This document shows, in pieces, positions 1 through 5,418 of a stretch of DNA of 5,734 nucleotides. The first letter of the stretch is position 1; each line of letters opens with the position of its first letter. The DNA is from Chloroflexi bacterium RBG_19FT_COMBO_55_16. GTDB lineage: Bacteria > Chloroflexota > Anaerolineae > Anaerolineales > UBA4823. The position numbers were made by a program, and so were the translations under genes. The DNA is taken from NCBI GenBank assembly GCA_001795335.1, contig MGOK01000129.1, positions 13,321 to 19,054 on the forward strand, read 5' to 3'. Below the pieces are notes generated by a model that was not told the origin of the DNA, ran no database searches, and was given only the letters and a program-made list of their open reading frames with translations.

Positions 1-942
1 GCAGCCGTGTTTTTCCGCGATGGCAATGCTCTGGACGTTTTTGGCCCCGGCCGGCATACGATAGCCACGGCGAATATCCCTCTCATCATCAACTGGGTCG
101 GCAAGGCGTTCAGCGAGCGGACGCCCTTCCCGGCAGAGGTCTATTTTGTCTCGATGCGTGAGTTCGCCGACCGTAAATGGGGCACAGCACAACCGATCAT
201 CGTCAGCAACCCAAATATGGGGCTGGGAGTGGCATTGTTGCAGGGGTTCGGAAGCTACAGCTTCCAGGTGAAAGACCCGCAGCAGTTTGTTACCCAAATC
301 GTCGGCGCGCAGGGGATCTTCCGCACTAACGATATAGAAAGCCGGATGCGCTCCATGCTGCTCTCCAAGTTGCAGGATTTACTTGCAGAGACAGCGCAGA
401 CTAACAAAGTAACAGAACTGCTCGCTTTGACCGAGGAATTGGGAGCAGGGGTGCGTGCGAAAGCTCAAGACGACTTTGCTGCCATTGGCCTGACGCTGAA
501 GGTGTTTTATATCGAGAACCTCAAGCCTTCCACCAAGTCAGCGGAGGAACTGCGCGCCATGGGTATGCTGGATATGCAGACCTACACCCAGCTGCAGGCG
601 GCGGATGCCATGCGCGATGCTGCCCAAAACCCAAGCGGTGGGGCTGGCCTGACGGCTGGTATCGGAGCCGGCATGGGCATCGGCAATGTGCTTGGCCAAT
701 CTTTGCAGGGGATGACCGGCGCGGGCGGGGCTGCAGGTGCGGGAGCCGGTACGCCTTCCGGTGGCGGTGCTCCCAGTGGCGGCGTTCCAGACGTGATGAC
801 CCCCGCCGAAGCGGCGTCTTTTTTGAAAGTCTCCGAAGAGGATGTCATGGCCGCTATTCAGGCTGGAGATCTGAAAGCCCGCAAGCTGGGCAATGCTTAT
901 CGGATCAGCCGGGATGCCCTGGAGGCTTTCCTCAAAGGTTAA
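1..942 (+). CDS. SPFH/band-7 protein, YdjI ('virion core protein') type, with C-terminal helix-turn-helix; 5' truncated
   Basis: The reading frame is open from base 1 to a TAA stop at 940-942, so the N-terminus lies outside the window. A GTG at 7 could start translation, but the residues around it (AAVFFRDGNALDVFGPGRHT) are internal to the conserved N-terminal SPFH region of YdjI-type proteins, so it is unlikely to be the true start. The SPFH core covers about bases 1-600 and shows the family-like EVYFVSMREFADRKWGT segment (about 136-186) and a helical, Glu/Gln-rich stretch. A Gly/Ala/Ser-rich flexible linker covers about 634-789. The end (796-939) resembles an excisionase/MerR-like helix-turn-helix: MTPAEAASFLKVSEEDV, then a basic KARKLGNAYRISRDALEAFL strand. 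SPFH proteins scaffold membrane microdomains, and B. subtilis YdjI acts in the membrane-stress (PspA) response. A similar role here is inferred from the family. The HTH may bind DNA or a protein partner; the sequence cannot decide. The domain family is fairly certain, the biological role is not. Confidence 0.85.
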   Translation, partial: AAVFFRDGNALDVFGPGRHTIATANIPLIINWVGKAFSERTPFPAEVYFVSMREFADRKWGTAQPIIVSNPNMGLGVALLQGFGSYSFQVKDPQQFVTQIVGAQGIFRTNDIESRMRSMLLSKLQDLLAETAQTNKVTELLALTEELGAGVRAKAQDDFAAIGLTLKVFYIENLKPSTKSAEELRAMGMLDMQTYTQLQAADAMRDAAQNPSGGAGLTAGIGAGMGIGNVLGQSLQGMTGAGGAAGAGAGTPSGGGAPSGGVPDVMTPAEAASFLKVSEEDVMAAIQAGDLKARKLGNAYRISRDALEAFLKG

Positions 943-1032
943 TTCCGGCGACGATTATCTTAGAGCCAGAATTCACCGCACGGCTTTAGCAGACACACCT
1001 GCCAGGCGTCGTTTCGTATATTGAATAGGAGC

Positions 1033-1066
1033 AGCTCCCACGTCCAATGCATCGGGCGTGGGAGCT
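1033..1066 (+). terminator. GC-rich hairpin between convergent genes, probable terminator
   Basis: AGCTCCCACGTCC at 1033-1045 pairs with GGGCGTGGGAGCT at 1054-1066: 13 base pairs with one G-T wobble, and an 8-base loop. It lies between the stop of the SPFH gene (942) and the stop of the opposing NERD-like gene (1099). On the plus strand it is followed by CTTCATTCTT, a pyrimidine-rich but poor T-tract; the minus-strand tail is also weak. Position and stem strength favour transcription termination, perhaps in both directions. The rest of 943-1098 shows no gene or other clear signal. Confidence 0.6.
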
Positions 1067-1098
1067 CTTCATTCTTAAGTAGGGAAATTAATTCGTTG

Positions 1099-1788
1099 TT
1101 AGCTTGGCAACGCCTGTTGGATTTCTTTAACCAAATCTAGTGAGATCGGATTGCCCTTCGCTGTTTTACGGATAAGTTCCTTGAGCTTGCGGGCCTGCAA
1201 TGTCGGGATAGGGGCGTTGTCTGCCTCCACCTCAGTTTTTTCGTTGGTGAAGATCAGGGCTGCCTGGATTTGCGGAAATTCGCGCTCGGGGAGCAGTTTT
1301 TTTAAATAACGGGTCACTGCGTCCACCTCACCGCCAATTTCAAGATCGGGGCGCCCCAGGCCTTCCTGGGCAAAGATTTTAAGGTACAGGTTGCCGCCTT
1401 TCTGCCGCCAGCGATTCTTGGCTTCATCGTATAAGATGGTGCCGCGGATGGAGCGGGGCATCAACACCCAAATTCCCGCCGGTCCAACCAGCAGGTGCCC
1501 TGTGGCTGTCCGGTAGTGGTACAGGTTGAATCGTCCATCCAACCCCTTGAGTGCCTGGTTGAGCACCTCATCTGGGCGAGGGCGGCGGCTCCAGCGATTG
1601 CCGAAGTAGATCCCGACTTGTGAAAGGGCAAAGCCAAGCAACAGAGCGATCATCGAAATATTAAACAACTGTGGCTTGGCAAAAGAGATGTACATGCCGC
1701 CTCCCAACACCACCAGTCCAGCGATGCTGCTGATCTGGCCGATGCGGGCGTTGCGGCGGATTAGGGGTTCATTCGTGAATATTTCCAT
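1099..1788 (-). CDS. membrane-anchored protein with degenerate NERD-like (nuclease-related) domain
   Basis: This 229-residue protein starts at ATG (1788-1786) and is the last gene of the plsX-fabF operon; its start lies 27 bases after the fabF stop. A GGAAA about 6-10 bases upstream is a weak ribosome binding site. Two hydrophobic segments at about residues 17-37 and 42-63 form a membrane hairpin. Arg-rich flanks (RRNAR at 11-15 and RWSRRPRP at 65-72) place both termini in the cytoplasm by the positive-inside rule. Residues about 73-215 resemble a NERD domain, best seen in GHLLVGPAGIWVLMPRSIRG (97-116), which matches the family's strand-turn-strand core. The acidic residue usually preceding this core and the E-x-K/Q-x-K type catalytic signature are not visible: Gly97 and MPR stand in their places. 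It is therefore probably not an active nuclease and may bind nucleic acid or act structurally. Being co-transcribed with lipid genes suggests a membrane-linked role, but no function can be assigned. The NERD assignment is moderately sure, the membrane topology more so. Confidence 0.7.
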   Translation of the reverse strand: MEIFTNEPLIRRNARIGQISSIAGLVVLGGGMYISFAKPQLFNISMIALLLGFALSQVGIYFGNRWSRRPRPDEVLNQALKGLDGRFNLYHYRTATGHLLVGPAGIWVLMPRSIRGTILYDEAKNRWRQKGGNLYLKIFAQEGLGRPDLEIGGEVDAVTRYLKKLLPEREFPQIQAALIFTNEKTEVEADNAPIPTLQARKLKELIRKTAKGNPISLDLVKEIQQALPS

Positions 1789-1815
1789 ACAAGGTTTCCA
1801 ATCATTGGGATAAGA

Positions 1816-3063
1816 TTAGGCCTGGTAGCGTTTGAGTACCAGGCAGGCGTTCTGTCCTCCCAGGCCGAAGGAATTGGACAGAGTCGTGTTAACGGTTGCC
1901 TGCCGGGTTGTATTTGGCACATAATCGAGGTCGCATTCGGGGTCGGGGGTTTTGTAATTGATCGTCGGGTGGATGCACCCGCTTTCAATAGTCTTGACGC
2001 ATGCGATGGCCTCTAATGCTCCTGAGGCTCCCATGGCGTGTCCGATCATCGATTTGGTGGAACTGATCGGCACCTGGTAAGCGTTTTCAGCGAAGACAGC
2101 TTTAATGGCGCGCGTTTCGGTGGCATCGTTCTGCTTTGTGCCGGTGCCATGCGCGTTGATGTAATCGATCTCTTCTGGTCTTAATCCAGCATCCATCAGT
2201 GCCCAACGCATGGCGCGGGCAGGTCCAGCCGCATCTGGGTCAAGGGCTGCCATATGATAACCATCTGCTGAGGCGGCATGGCCAACCACTTCGGCGTAAA
2301 TGCGCGCTTCACGTTGCCGGGCGTGTTCCAGATTTTCGAGGATCAGCACGCCGGCTCCCTCGGAGAACACAAATCCCTCCCGGTTAGCGTCGAAGGGACA
2401 GCAGGCTTCTCCTGGTCGGTCGTTGTAGTTCACCGGCAGGGCGCGCATGGCGATGAACCCTACGAAGACGAAGTCACGGATCAGAGCTTCCGTTCCACCG
2501 GTGATCACGATGTCTGCTACGCCCCGCCGGATCAGCTCTGCTCCTCCCCCTATGGCTTGGGTGCCCGTAGCGCAGGCGGTGGTGATAGTGTTGCTCGGAC
2601 CCAGGCACTTGAACTGTTGGCTGATCATAAAAGCTGGCATGTTTGGGATGGAGGACGGCAGCGCAAAGGGGCTTACTCGTTCGAAACCTTTAGCCTGGTA
2701 GATCTTGACCGCCTCGTCCATCACATCGAGTCCACCAATAGCCGTGCCGAAGAAAACGCCGGCGCGCTCCGGTTCGGGCATCGTGCCTTCCAGGCCAGCG
2801 TCTTTGACCGCATCGATCGCCGCCGCCAGGGCGATTTGGGAGGAGCGGGCAATGCGGCGGGCTTCTTTCTTGTCCATATAGTCTTCGGGGTGAAAATCGG
2901 GGATTTCCCCGGCGATCTGGCATGGTAAATCGGTTGGGTCAAACTGGGTGATGCGGCGAATGCCTGACTTACCCTGGATCAAGCCTTCCCAGAGCAGATC
3001 GGGCGTGGTGCCCAGGGGAGAAATGGCGCCAATGCCGGTGATAACGACCCGCGGACGGTTCAC
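1816..3063 (-). CDS. fabF: beta-ketoacyl-ACP synthase II (FabF)
   Basis: This 415-residue thiolase-fold enzyme has the usual FabF length. It condenses malonyl-ACP with acyl-ACP, releasing CO2 and lengthening the chain by two carbons in cytoplasmic type II fatty acid synthesis. The catalytic triad is intact: Cys164 in TTACATGTQA, His305 in INAHGTGT and His342 in MIGHAMGASGALE, with the conserved Lys337 in SSTKSMIGH. The N-terminus RVVITGIGAISPLG is typical. The start is GTG (3063-3061), preceded four bases away by AAAGAGG (minus strand, 3074-3068). The GTGA overlaps the plsX stop, which indicates translational coupling. The C-terminal active-site loop reads NSFGLGGQN (397-405), with Leu401 where E. 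coli FabF has the gating Phe of its GFGG loop. FabB is less likely given the overall FabF-like length and motifs. Identification is firm; substrate chain-length preference cannot be read from the sequence. Confidence 0.96.
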   Translation of the reverse strand: MNRPRVVITGIGAISPLGTTPDLLWEGLIQGKSGIRRITQFDPTDLPCQIAGEIPDFHPEDYMDKKEARRIARSSQIALAAAIDAVKDAGLEGTMPEPERAGVFFGTAIGGLDVMDEAVKIYQAKGFERVSPFALPSSIPNMPAFMISQQFKCLGPSNTITTACATGTQAIGGGAELIRRGVADIVITGGTEALIRDFVFVGFIAMRALPVNYNDRPGEACCPFDANREGFVFSEGAGVLILENLEHARQREARIYAEVVGHAASADGYHMAALDPDAAGPARAMRWALMDAGLRPEEIDYINAHGTGTKQNDATETRAIKAVFAENAYQVPISSTKSMIGHAMGASGALEAIACVKTIESGCIHPTINYKTPDPECDLDYVPNTTRQATVNTTLSNSFGLGGQNACLVLKRYQA

Positions 3064-4091
3064 GTAGCCTCTTTCATCGGAGTGCTGGCCAGGCGTTCAG
3101 CGATGGCGGTGCGCAAAGCTCCCAACAAATCTGCTTCGACTGCTTGCCGGGCAACGCGAATGGCATTGACCAGAGCATGCGCGTCGGAGCGACCATGACC
3201 GATAAACACCAGGCCGTCGATCCCCAGCAGGGGAGCCGCGCCGACCTCCCCTGGATCAAGCATCTGCTTGATGTTGTTGAACGCCGGTTTCGCCAGCAAT
3301 CCGCCTACTTTGGTGCGCAGGCTGCCCATCAATTCCTGGCGCAGGATGTCGGTGATCAGCTTGGCGACTGCCTCGCTCGATTTGAGCAAGATGTTGCCGG
3401 TGAAACCATCGGTTACGGCGACGTCGGCCTGTCCGCCAAAGAGTTCCTTGCCCTCCAGGTTCCCGATGAAATTCAGCTGGCTGGACTCCAGGAGGGGGTA
3501 AGTTTCCTTTATGAGCTGGTTGCCTTTGCCAGCTTCTTCGCCGTTCGAGAGCAAACCGAGGCGCGGGGCATGAATTTTAAGCACTTTTTCAGCATACACA
3601 CTTCCCATGATGGCGAACTGGTAAAGGTGTTCGGGCTTGCAATCTGGGTTGGCGCCAATATCCAGGACGACGCAATATCCGTCCTTGACTGGGAACAGGG
3701 CGGTCAGGGCCGGGCGTTCCACGCCTTTGATCATGCCCAAGCGATAATAGGCGGTAGCCAGCGCTCCGCCGGTGTTGCCGGCGGTGACGAAGGCCTCCGC
3801 CTGTCCATTCTTCACCAGGTCGATTCCTACCGCCATAGAATTCCTGGAGCTCGGGCGTTTGGCTTTCAAAGCCAATTTGAGGCCCTTATCGTCCATGGTG
3901 ATCGCCTCGGGAGCGTGAACGATGCGAATGCGAGAGGCCGTACCGTTTGCCGCTGAGAGCTGCGGTCGGAGGCGTTCTTCCGGCCCTACCAGGATAATCT
4001 CGTCGGGATACTGTTTGACTGCTTGCAGAGCAGCCCGCATCTCTGGTTCAGGGCAATCATCGCTTCCCATGGCGTCCAAGACGATGCGCAT
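3060..4091 (-). CDS. plsX: phosphate acyltransferase PlsX (acyl-ACP:phosphate transacylase)
   Basis: PlsX converts acyl-ACP and inorganic phosphate into acyl-phosphate, the acyl donor for PlsY in phosphatidic acid synthesis. It is a peripheral, membrane-associated cytoplasmic enzyme linking fatty acid and phospholipid synthesis. The 343-residue length is normal. Family motifs run in order: RIVLDAMGSDDCPEPE (2-17; many relatives have DAMGGD), FVTAGNTGGALA (101-112), LDIGAN (143-148), LLSNGEEAGKGN (180-191), VTDGFTGN (226-233), APLLGIDG (286-293) and GHGRSDAHAL (298-307). The ATG start (4091-4089) has a strong ribosome binding site six bases upstream. It is the first gene of the operon and ends inside the start codon of fabF. 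Unlike the classical plsX-fabH-fabD-fabG-acpP-fabF cluster, no other fatty acid genes separate plsX from fabF. The inverted repeat just upstream may regulate the operon. Identification is firm. Confidence 0.96.
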   Translation of the reverse strand: MRIVLDAMGSDDCPEPEMRAALQAVKQYPDEIILVGPEERLRPQLSAANGTASRIRIVHAPEAITMDDKGLKLALKAKRPSSRNSMAVGIDLVKNGQAEAFVTAGNTGGALATAYYRLGMIKGVERPALTALFPVKDGYCVVLDIGANPDCKPEHLYQFAIMGSVYAEKVLKIHAPRLGLLSNGEEAGKGNQLIKETYPLLESSQLNFIGNLEGKELFGGQADVAVTDGFTGNILLKSSEAVAKLITDILRQELMGSLRTKVGGLLAKPAFNNIKQMLDPGEVGAAPLLGIDGLVFIGHGRSDAHALVNAIRVARQAVEADLLGALRTAIAERLASTPMKEAT

Positions 4092-4097
4092 AGATTA

Positions 4098-4104
4098 CTC
4101 CTTT
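4098..4104 (-). promoter_or_regulatory. strong ribosome binding site of plsX
   Basis: On the minus strand the sequence reads AAAGGAG, then six bases (TAATCT), then the ATG at 4091. This near-perfect Shine-Dalgarno fixes the plsX start. Confidence 0.85.
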
Positions 4105-4110
4105 ATTGTG

Positions 4111-4141
4111 GGTTTTGAGTGAGTTTCACTCGCTCAAAACC
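4111..4141. repeat. near-perfect 14-bp inverted repeat in the plsX upstream region, candidate operator or 5' UTR hairpin
   Basis: GGTTTTGAGTGAGT (4111-4124), a TTC spacer, then ACTCGCTCAAAACC (4128-4141). Thirteen of fourteen positions are Watson-Crick; the remaining one is T/G on the plus strand and A/C on the minus strand. It lies six bases upstream of the plsX Shine-Dalgarno sequence and 35 bases from the -35 element of the divergent tRNA promoter. There is no T-run after it on the minus strand, so it does not look like a terminator. A dimeric repressor site controlling plsX-fabF, or an mRNA hairpin in the leader, are both possible. The sequence does not match the FapR consensus that I know. 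No convincing plsX promoter could be identified around it. Confidence 0.65.
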
Positions 4142-4176
4142 GCTTCGGTCTTTGTACTTGTAGAAACCGCCTCGAC

Positions 4177-4204
4177 TTGACAGGTACCGTTAGGCGGTTA
4201 TAAT
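4177..4204 (+). promoter_or_regulatory. consensus sigma-70 type promoter of the tRNA-Leu gene
   Basis: TTGACA (4177-4182) and TATAAT (4199-4204) are both full matches to the housekeeping consensus, separated by 16 bases. The expected start of transcription, about 4210-4212, lies only about 5-7 bases before the mature tRNA 5' end at 4217. This fits a strong promoter dedicated to the tRNA. The hexamers are also flanked by an AACCGCC (4165-4171) / GGCGGTT (4193-4199) inverted repeat. Confidence 0.85.
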
Positions 4205-4216
4205 ACCAGTGCTTTT

Positions 4217-4298
4217 GCGCTGGTGCTGGAATTGGCAGACAGGCATGGTTGAGGGCCATGTGCCGCAAGGCGTGTGGGTTCAACTCCCACCCAGCGCA
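4217..4298 (+). tRNA. tRNA-Leu, anticodon GAG
   Basis: The sequence folds into a complete class II (long variable arm) tRNA. The acceptor stem GCGCTGG (4217-4223) pairs with CCAGCGC (4291-4297), followed by discriminator A at 4298. The D stem is CTG/CAG (4226-4228 with 4240-4242). The anticodon stem CATGG/CCATG (4244-4248 with 4256-4260) closes the loop TTGAGGG, with anticodon GAG at 4251-4253. The variable arm TGCCGCAAGGCGT spans 4261-4273. The T arm is GTGGG-TTCAACT-CCCAC (4274-4290). The long variable arm, A73 and the anticodon identify leucine; it reads CUC and, by wobble, CUU codons. The 3' CCA is not encoded (CTG follows), so it must be added by a nucleotidyltransferase. All canonical stems are intact. 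Confidence 0.96.
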
Positions 4299-4301
4299 CT
4301 G

Positions 4302-4328
4302 ACCGCCGTAAGGCGGTTTGTTTTTTTT
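4302..4328 (+). terminator. intrinsic terminator of the tRNA-Leu gene
   Basis: ACCGCC (4302-4307), loop GTAA, GGCGGT (4312-4317), followed by TTGTTTTTTTT (4318-4328). A six-bp GC-rich stem with a GTAA tetraloop and a run of eight T residues is a textbook rho-independent terminator. It begins four bases after the tRNA and closes the unit before the SCP2 gene. Confidence 0.92.
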
Positions 4329-4417
4329 AACAACGCAGGTTGCTCAGGGCGGTGGTATCATTAAGCATAGACTATCTTGGCAAATTATGCAAGGGATTTG
4401 ATCTGGCAGAGGAAAAA

Positions 4418-4822
4418 ATGGCGAAGTTCCCCACTCCCCAATGGACACAGGCCTTTATGGACAAGCTCAACCACGATGCTCAATATGGTGAGATCGCTCG
4501 CAATTGGGAGGGAGATATCTATTTAATCATCGACCCCAGCGGATCCCTGTCCTCGCAGGTTGTCATGTATTTTGACTTGTGGCATGGCAAATGCCGACAA
4601 GCCTATGTGGTCGATAACCTCGACGCGCAAAAGCCAGCCTTTACCTTCAAGGCTCCCTACGATACGATGGTGCGGGTGATGAAGGGAGAGTTGCATGTCA
4701 TGCAGGCTTTGCTGACCCGCAAGGTGCATCTAGAGGGCAACTTTACGGTGCTCATGCGCAGTGTGCCCGTGGTATTGGACTTCGTGCGCTGTGCACAAGA
4801 AATCACGGATAGCATTGTTTAG
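4418..4822 (+). CDS. SCP2 sterol-carrier-like lipid-binding protein
   Basis: This 134-residue protein is about the size of a single SCP2 domain, a small alpha/beta fold with a hydrophobic tunnel that binds lipids or acyl chains. The C-terminal half shows the family pattern: KAPYDTMVRVMKGE (78-91) followed by MQALLTRKVHLEGN (95-108) and a hydrophobic terminal helix region. No signal peptide or membrane segment is seen, so it is probably cytoplasmic. The ATG at 4418 is chosen because GAGG (4409-4412) lies five bases upstream and the protein then begins MAKFPTPQW. The frame stays open back to a TTG at 4340, but that sits just after the tRNA terminator and adds residues unlike a domain extension. 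No clear promoter was found in 4329-4417. The natural ligand is unknown; nearness to plsX-fabF, on the opposite strand, is only suggestive of lipid metabolism. Confidence 0.82.
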   Translation: MAKFPTPQWTQAFMDKLNHDAQYGEIARNWEGDIYLIIDPSGSLSSQVVMYFDLWHGKCRQAYVVDNLDAQKPAFTFKAPYDTMVRVMKGELHVMQALLTRKVHLEGNFTVLMRSVPVVLDFVRCAQEITDSIV

Positions 4823-4845
4823 ATTAATCCTACGTTATTCTCCAG

Positions 4846-5343
4846 TCATGTTTGCTTGCGCGCCACCAATTGCGCCATGGCCCGCGGGGGGTGTGTTTCC
4901 GTGGCGGGCAATACATTTTCTCCCCAATAGATGATTTCAAAATCTTGGAACGCAGCCAGTAGTTCTCCTGGCTCCAGGTAATAAGCCGGGATGAGCAAGT
5001 CCTGCTCAGCTTTTTGGAAGGTCTCGAAGAATAACAGACCTCCCGGCTTTAACGCCTGGCGGTAGATCGGAAAGGTCGCGCGTTCCAAGAAATGAAAGTT
5101 TAGGATAACATCGAAGGTTTCCGCTGGAAACCACGGGTTTGACAGGTTGTAGACGACTGCTTCCAGGGGTAATGATCCGGAGCCCGCACGCTGTTTCGCC
5201 AGGCGTAGCGCCACCAGGGAAATATCCAGGGCGATGACATGCAGTCCGCGTTCAGCCAGGAACCGGCTGCTGGTGCCCACCCCGGCCGCGGCGTCCAACG
5301 CCATGCCGTTGGGTGGGAGCAGGTGGGCGTAATCCAGCAGCAA
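4846..5343 (-). CDS. class I SAM-dependent methyltransferase (start uncertain)
   Basis: The 165 residues counted from a TTG at 5343 show a Rossmann-like methyltransferase. Motif I is ALDAAAGVGTSSRFLAERG (15-33), the acidic ribose-binding residue is Asp40 in VIALDIS, motif II/III is FDVILNFHFLER (77-88), and LKPGGLLFFETF (98-109) is the usual strand 5 segment. It resembles TehB-like and other small-molecule methyltransferases; the substrate is unknown. Coding similarity clearly continues upstream of 5343 (see the separate extension entry), so the TTG is only the first conventional start codon in frame and it lacks a ribosome binding site. It lies directly downstream of the GNAT gene on the same strand and is probably co-transcribed with it. 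It converges with the SCP2 gene, with 23 bases between the stops and no evident terminator. Fold assignment is firm, the function open. Confidence 0.85.
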   Translation of the reverse strand: MLLDYAHLLPPNGMALDAAAGVGTSSRFLAERGLHVIALDISLVALRLAKQRAGSGSLPLEAVVYNLSNPWFPAETFDVILNFHFLERATFPIYRQALKPGGLLFFETFQKAEQDLLIPAYYLEPGELLAAFQDFEIIYWGENVLPATETHPPRAMAQLVARKQT

Positions 5344-5418
5344 CTGCCGCGGGCCGCGTTTTAGCCAGGCGTCGCGCTGCTCGGCATAACGGGCATCCCA
5401 GCGATCCGAATCGCGGTT
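5344..5418 (-). other. N-terminal coding extension of the methyltransferase without a canonical start codon
   Basis: In the methyltransferase frame the minus strand from 5418 reads NRDSDRWDARYAEQRDAW and continues to LKRGPRQ just before the TTG at 5343. The W-D-x-R-Y pattern followed by a Trp-Leu stretch is typical of the first helix of this methyltransferase type, so this is very likely translated. An excellent Shine-Dalgarno, GGAGGAG (5431-5425), lies six bases before the AAC codon at 5418. However, no ATG, GTG or TTG occurs in frame between the upstream TGA (5448-5446) and 5343. Possible explanations are a rare start codon, a sequence error or a lost start; the first in-frame ATT (5436-5434) lies upstream of the Shine-Dalgarno and so cannot use it. 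Confidence 0.65.

Noticed and set aside
582..848. Proline/alanine-rich open frame on the minus strand
   Set aside because: It is the complement of the Gly/Ala-rich linker of the SPFH gene, which has few stops in any frame.
2278..2928. Long open frame on the plus strand opposite fabF (and shorter ones nearby)
   Set aside because: It lies wholly antisense to an intact fabF with all catalytic motifs; its translation has low-complexity, family-less composition and is a mirror of codon bias.
3144..3956. 270-codon open frame on the plus strand opposite plsX
   Set aside because: It is antisense to a complete plsX and shows no recognisable domain; the plsX frame explains the conservation.
4111..4141. 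Terminator interpretation or FapR-type operator interpretation of the inverted repeat
   Set aside because: There is no T-tract on the minus side, the plus side ends in CGCTTCGG, and the half-sites do not resemble the FapR consensus; retained only as an unassigned candidate regulatory repeat.
4142..4216. Promoter for plsX on the minus strand, for example TATTAT opposite the tRNA -10 or TACAAA near 4152-4157
   Set aside because: Neither hexamer has an acceptable -35 partner at 16-18 bases, so no plsX promoter is called.
4340..4417. Upstream TTG start that would extend the SCP2 protein by 26 residues
   Set aside because: It has no ribosome binding site, lies 12 bases after the tRNA terminator T-tract, and the ATG at 4418 has a good Shine-Dalgarno and fits the domain length.
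4329..4417. Promoter for the SCP2 gene (TATCAT at 4356-4361, TTGGCA near 4377)
   Set aside because: The hexamers are not paired at a suitable distance, so the evidence is too weak.
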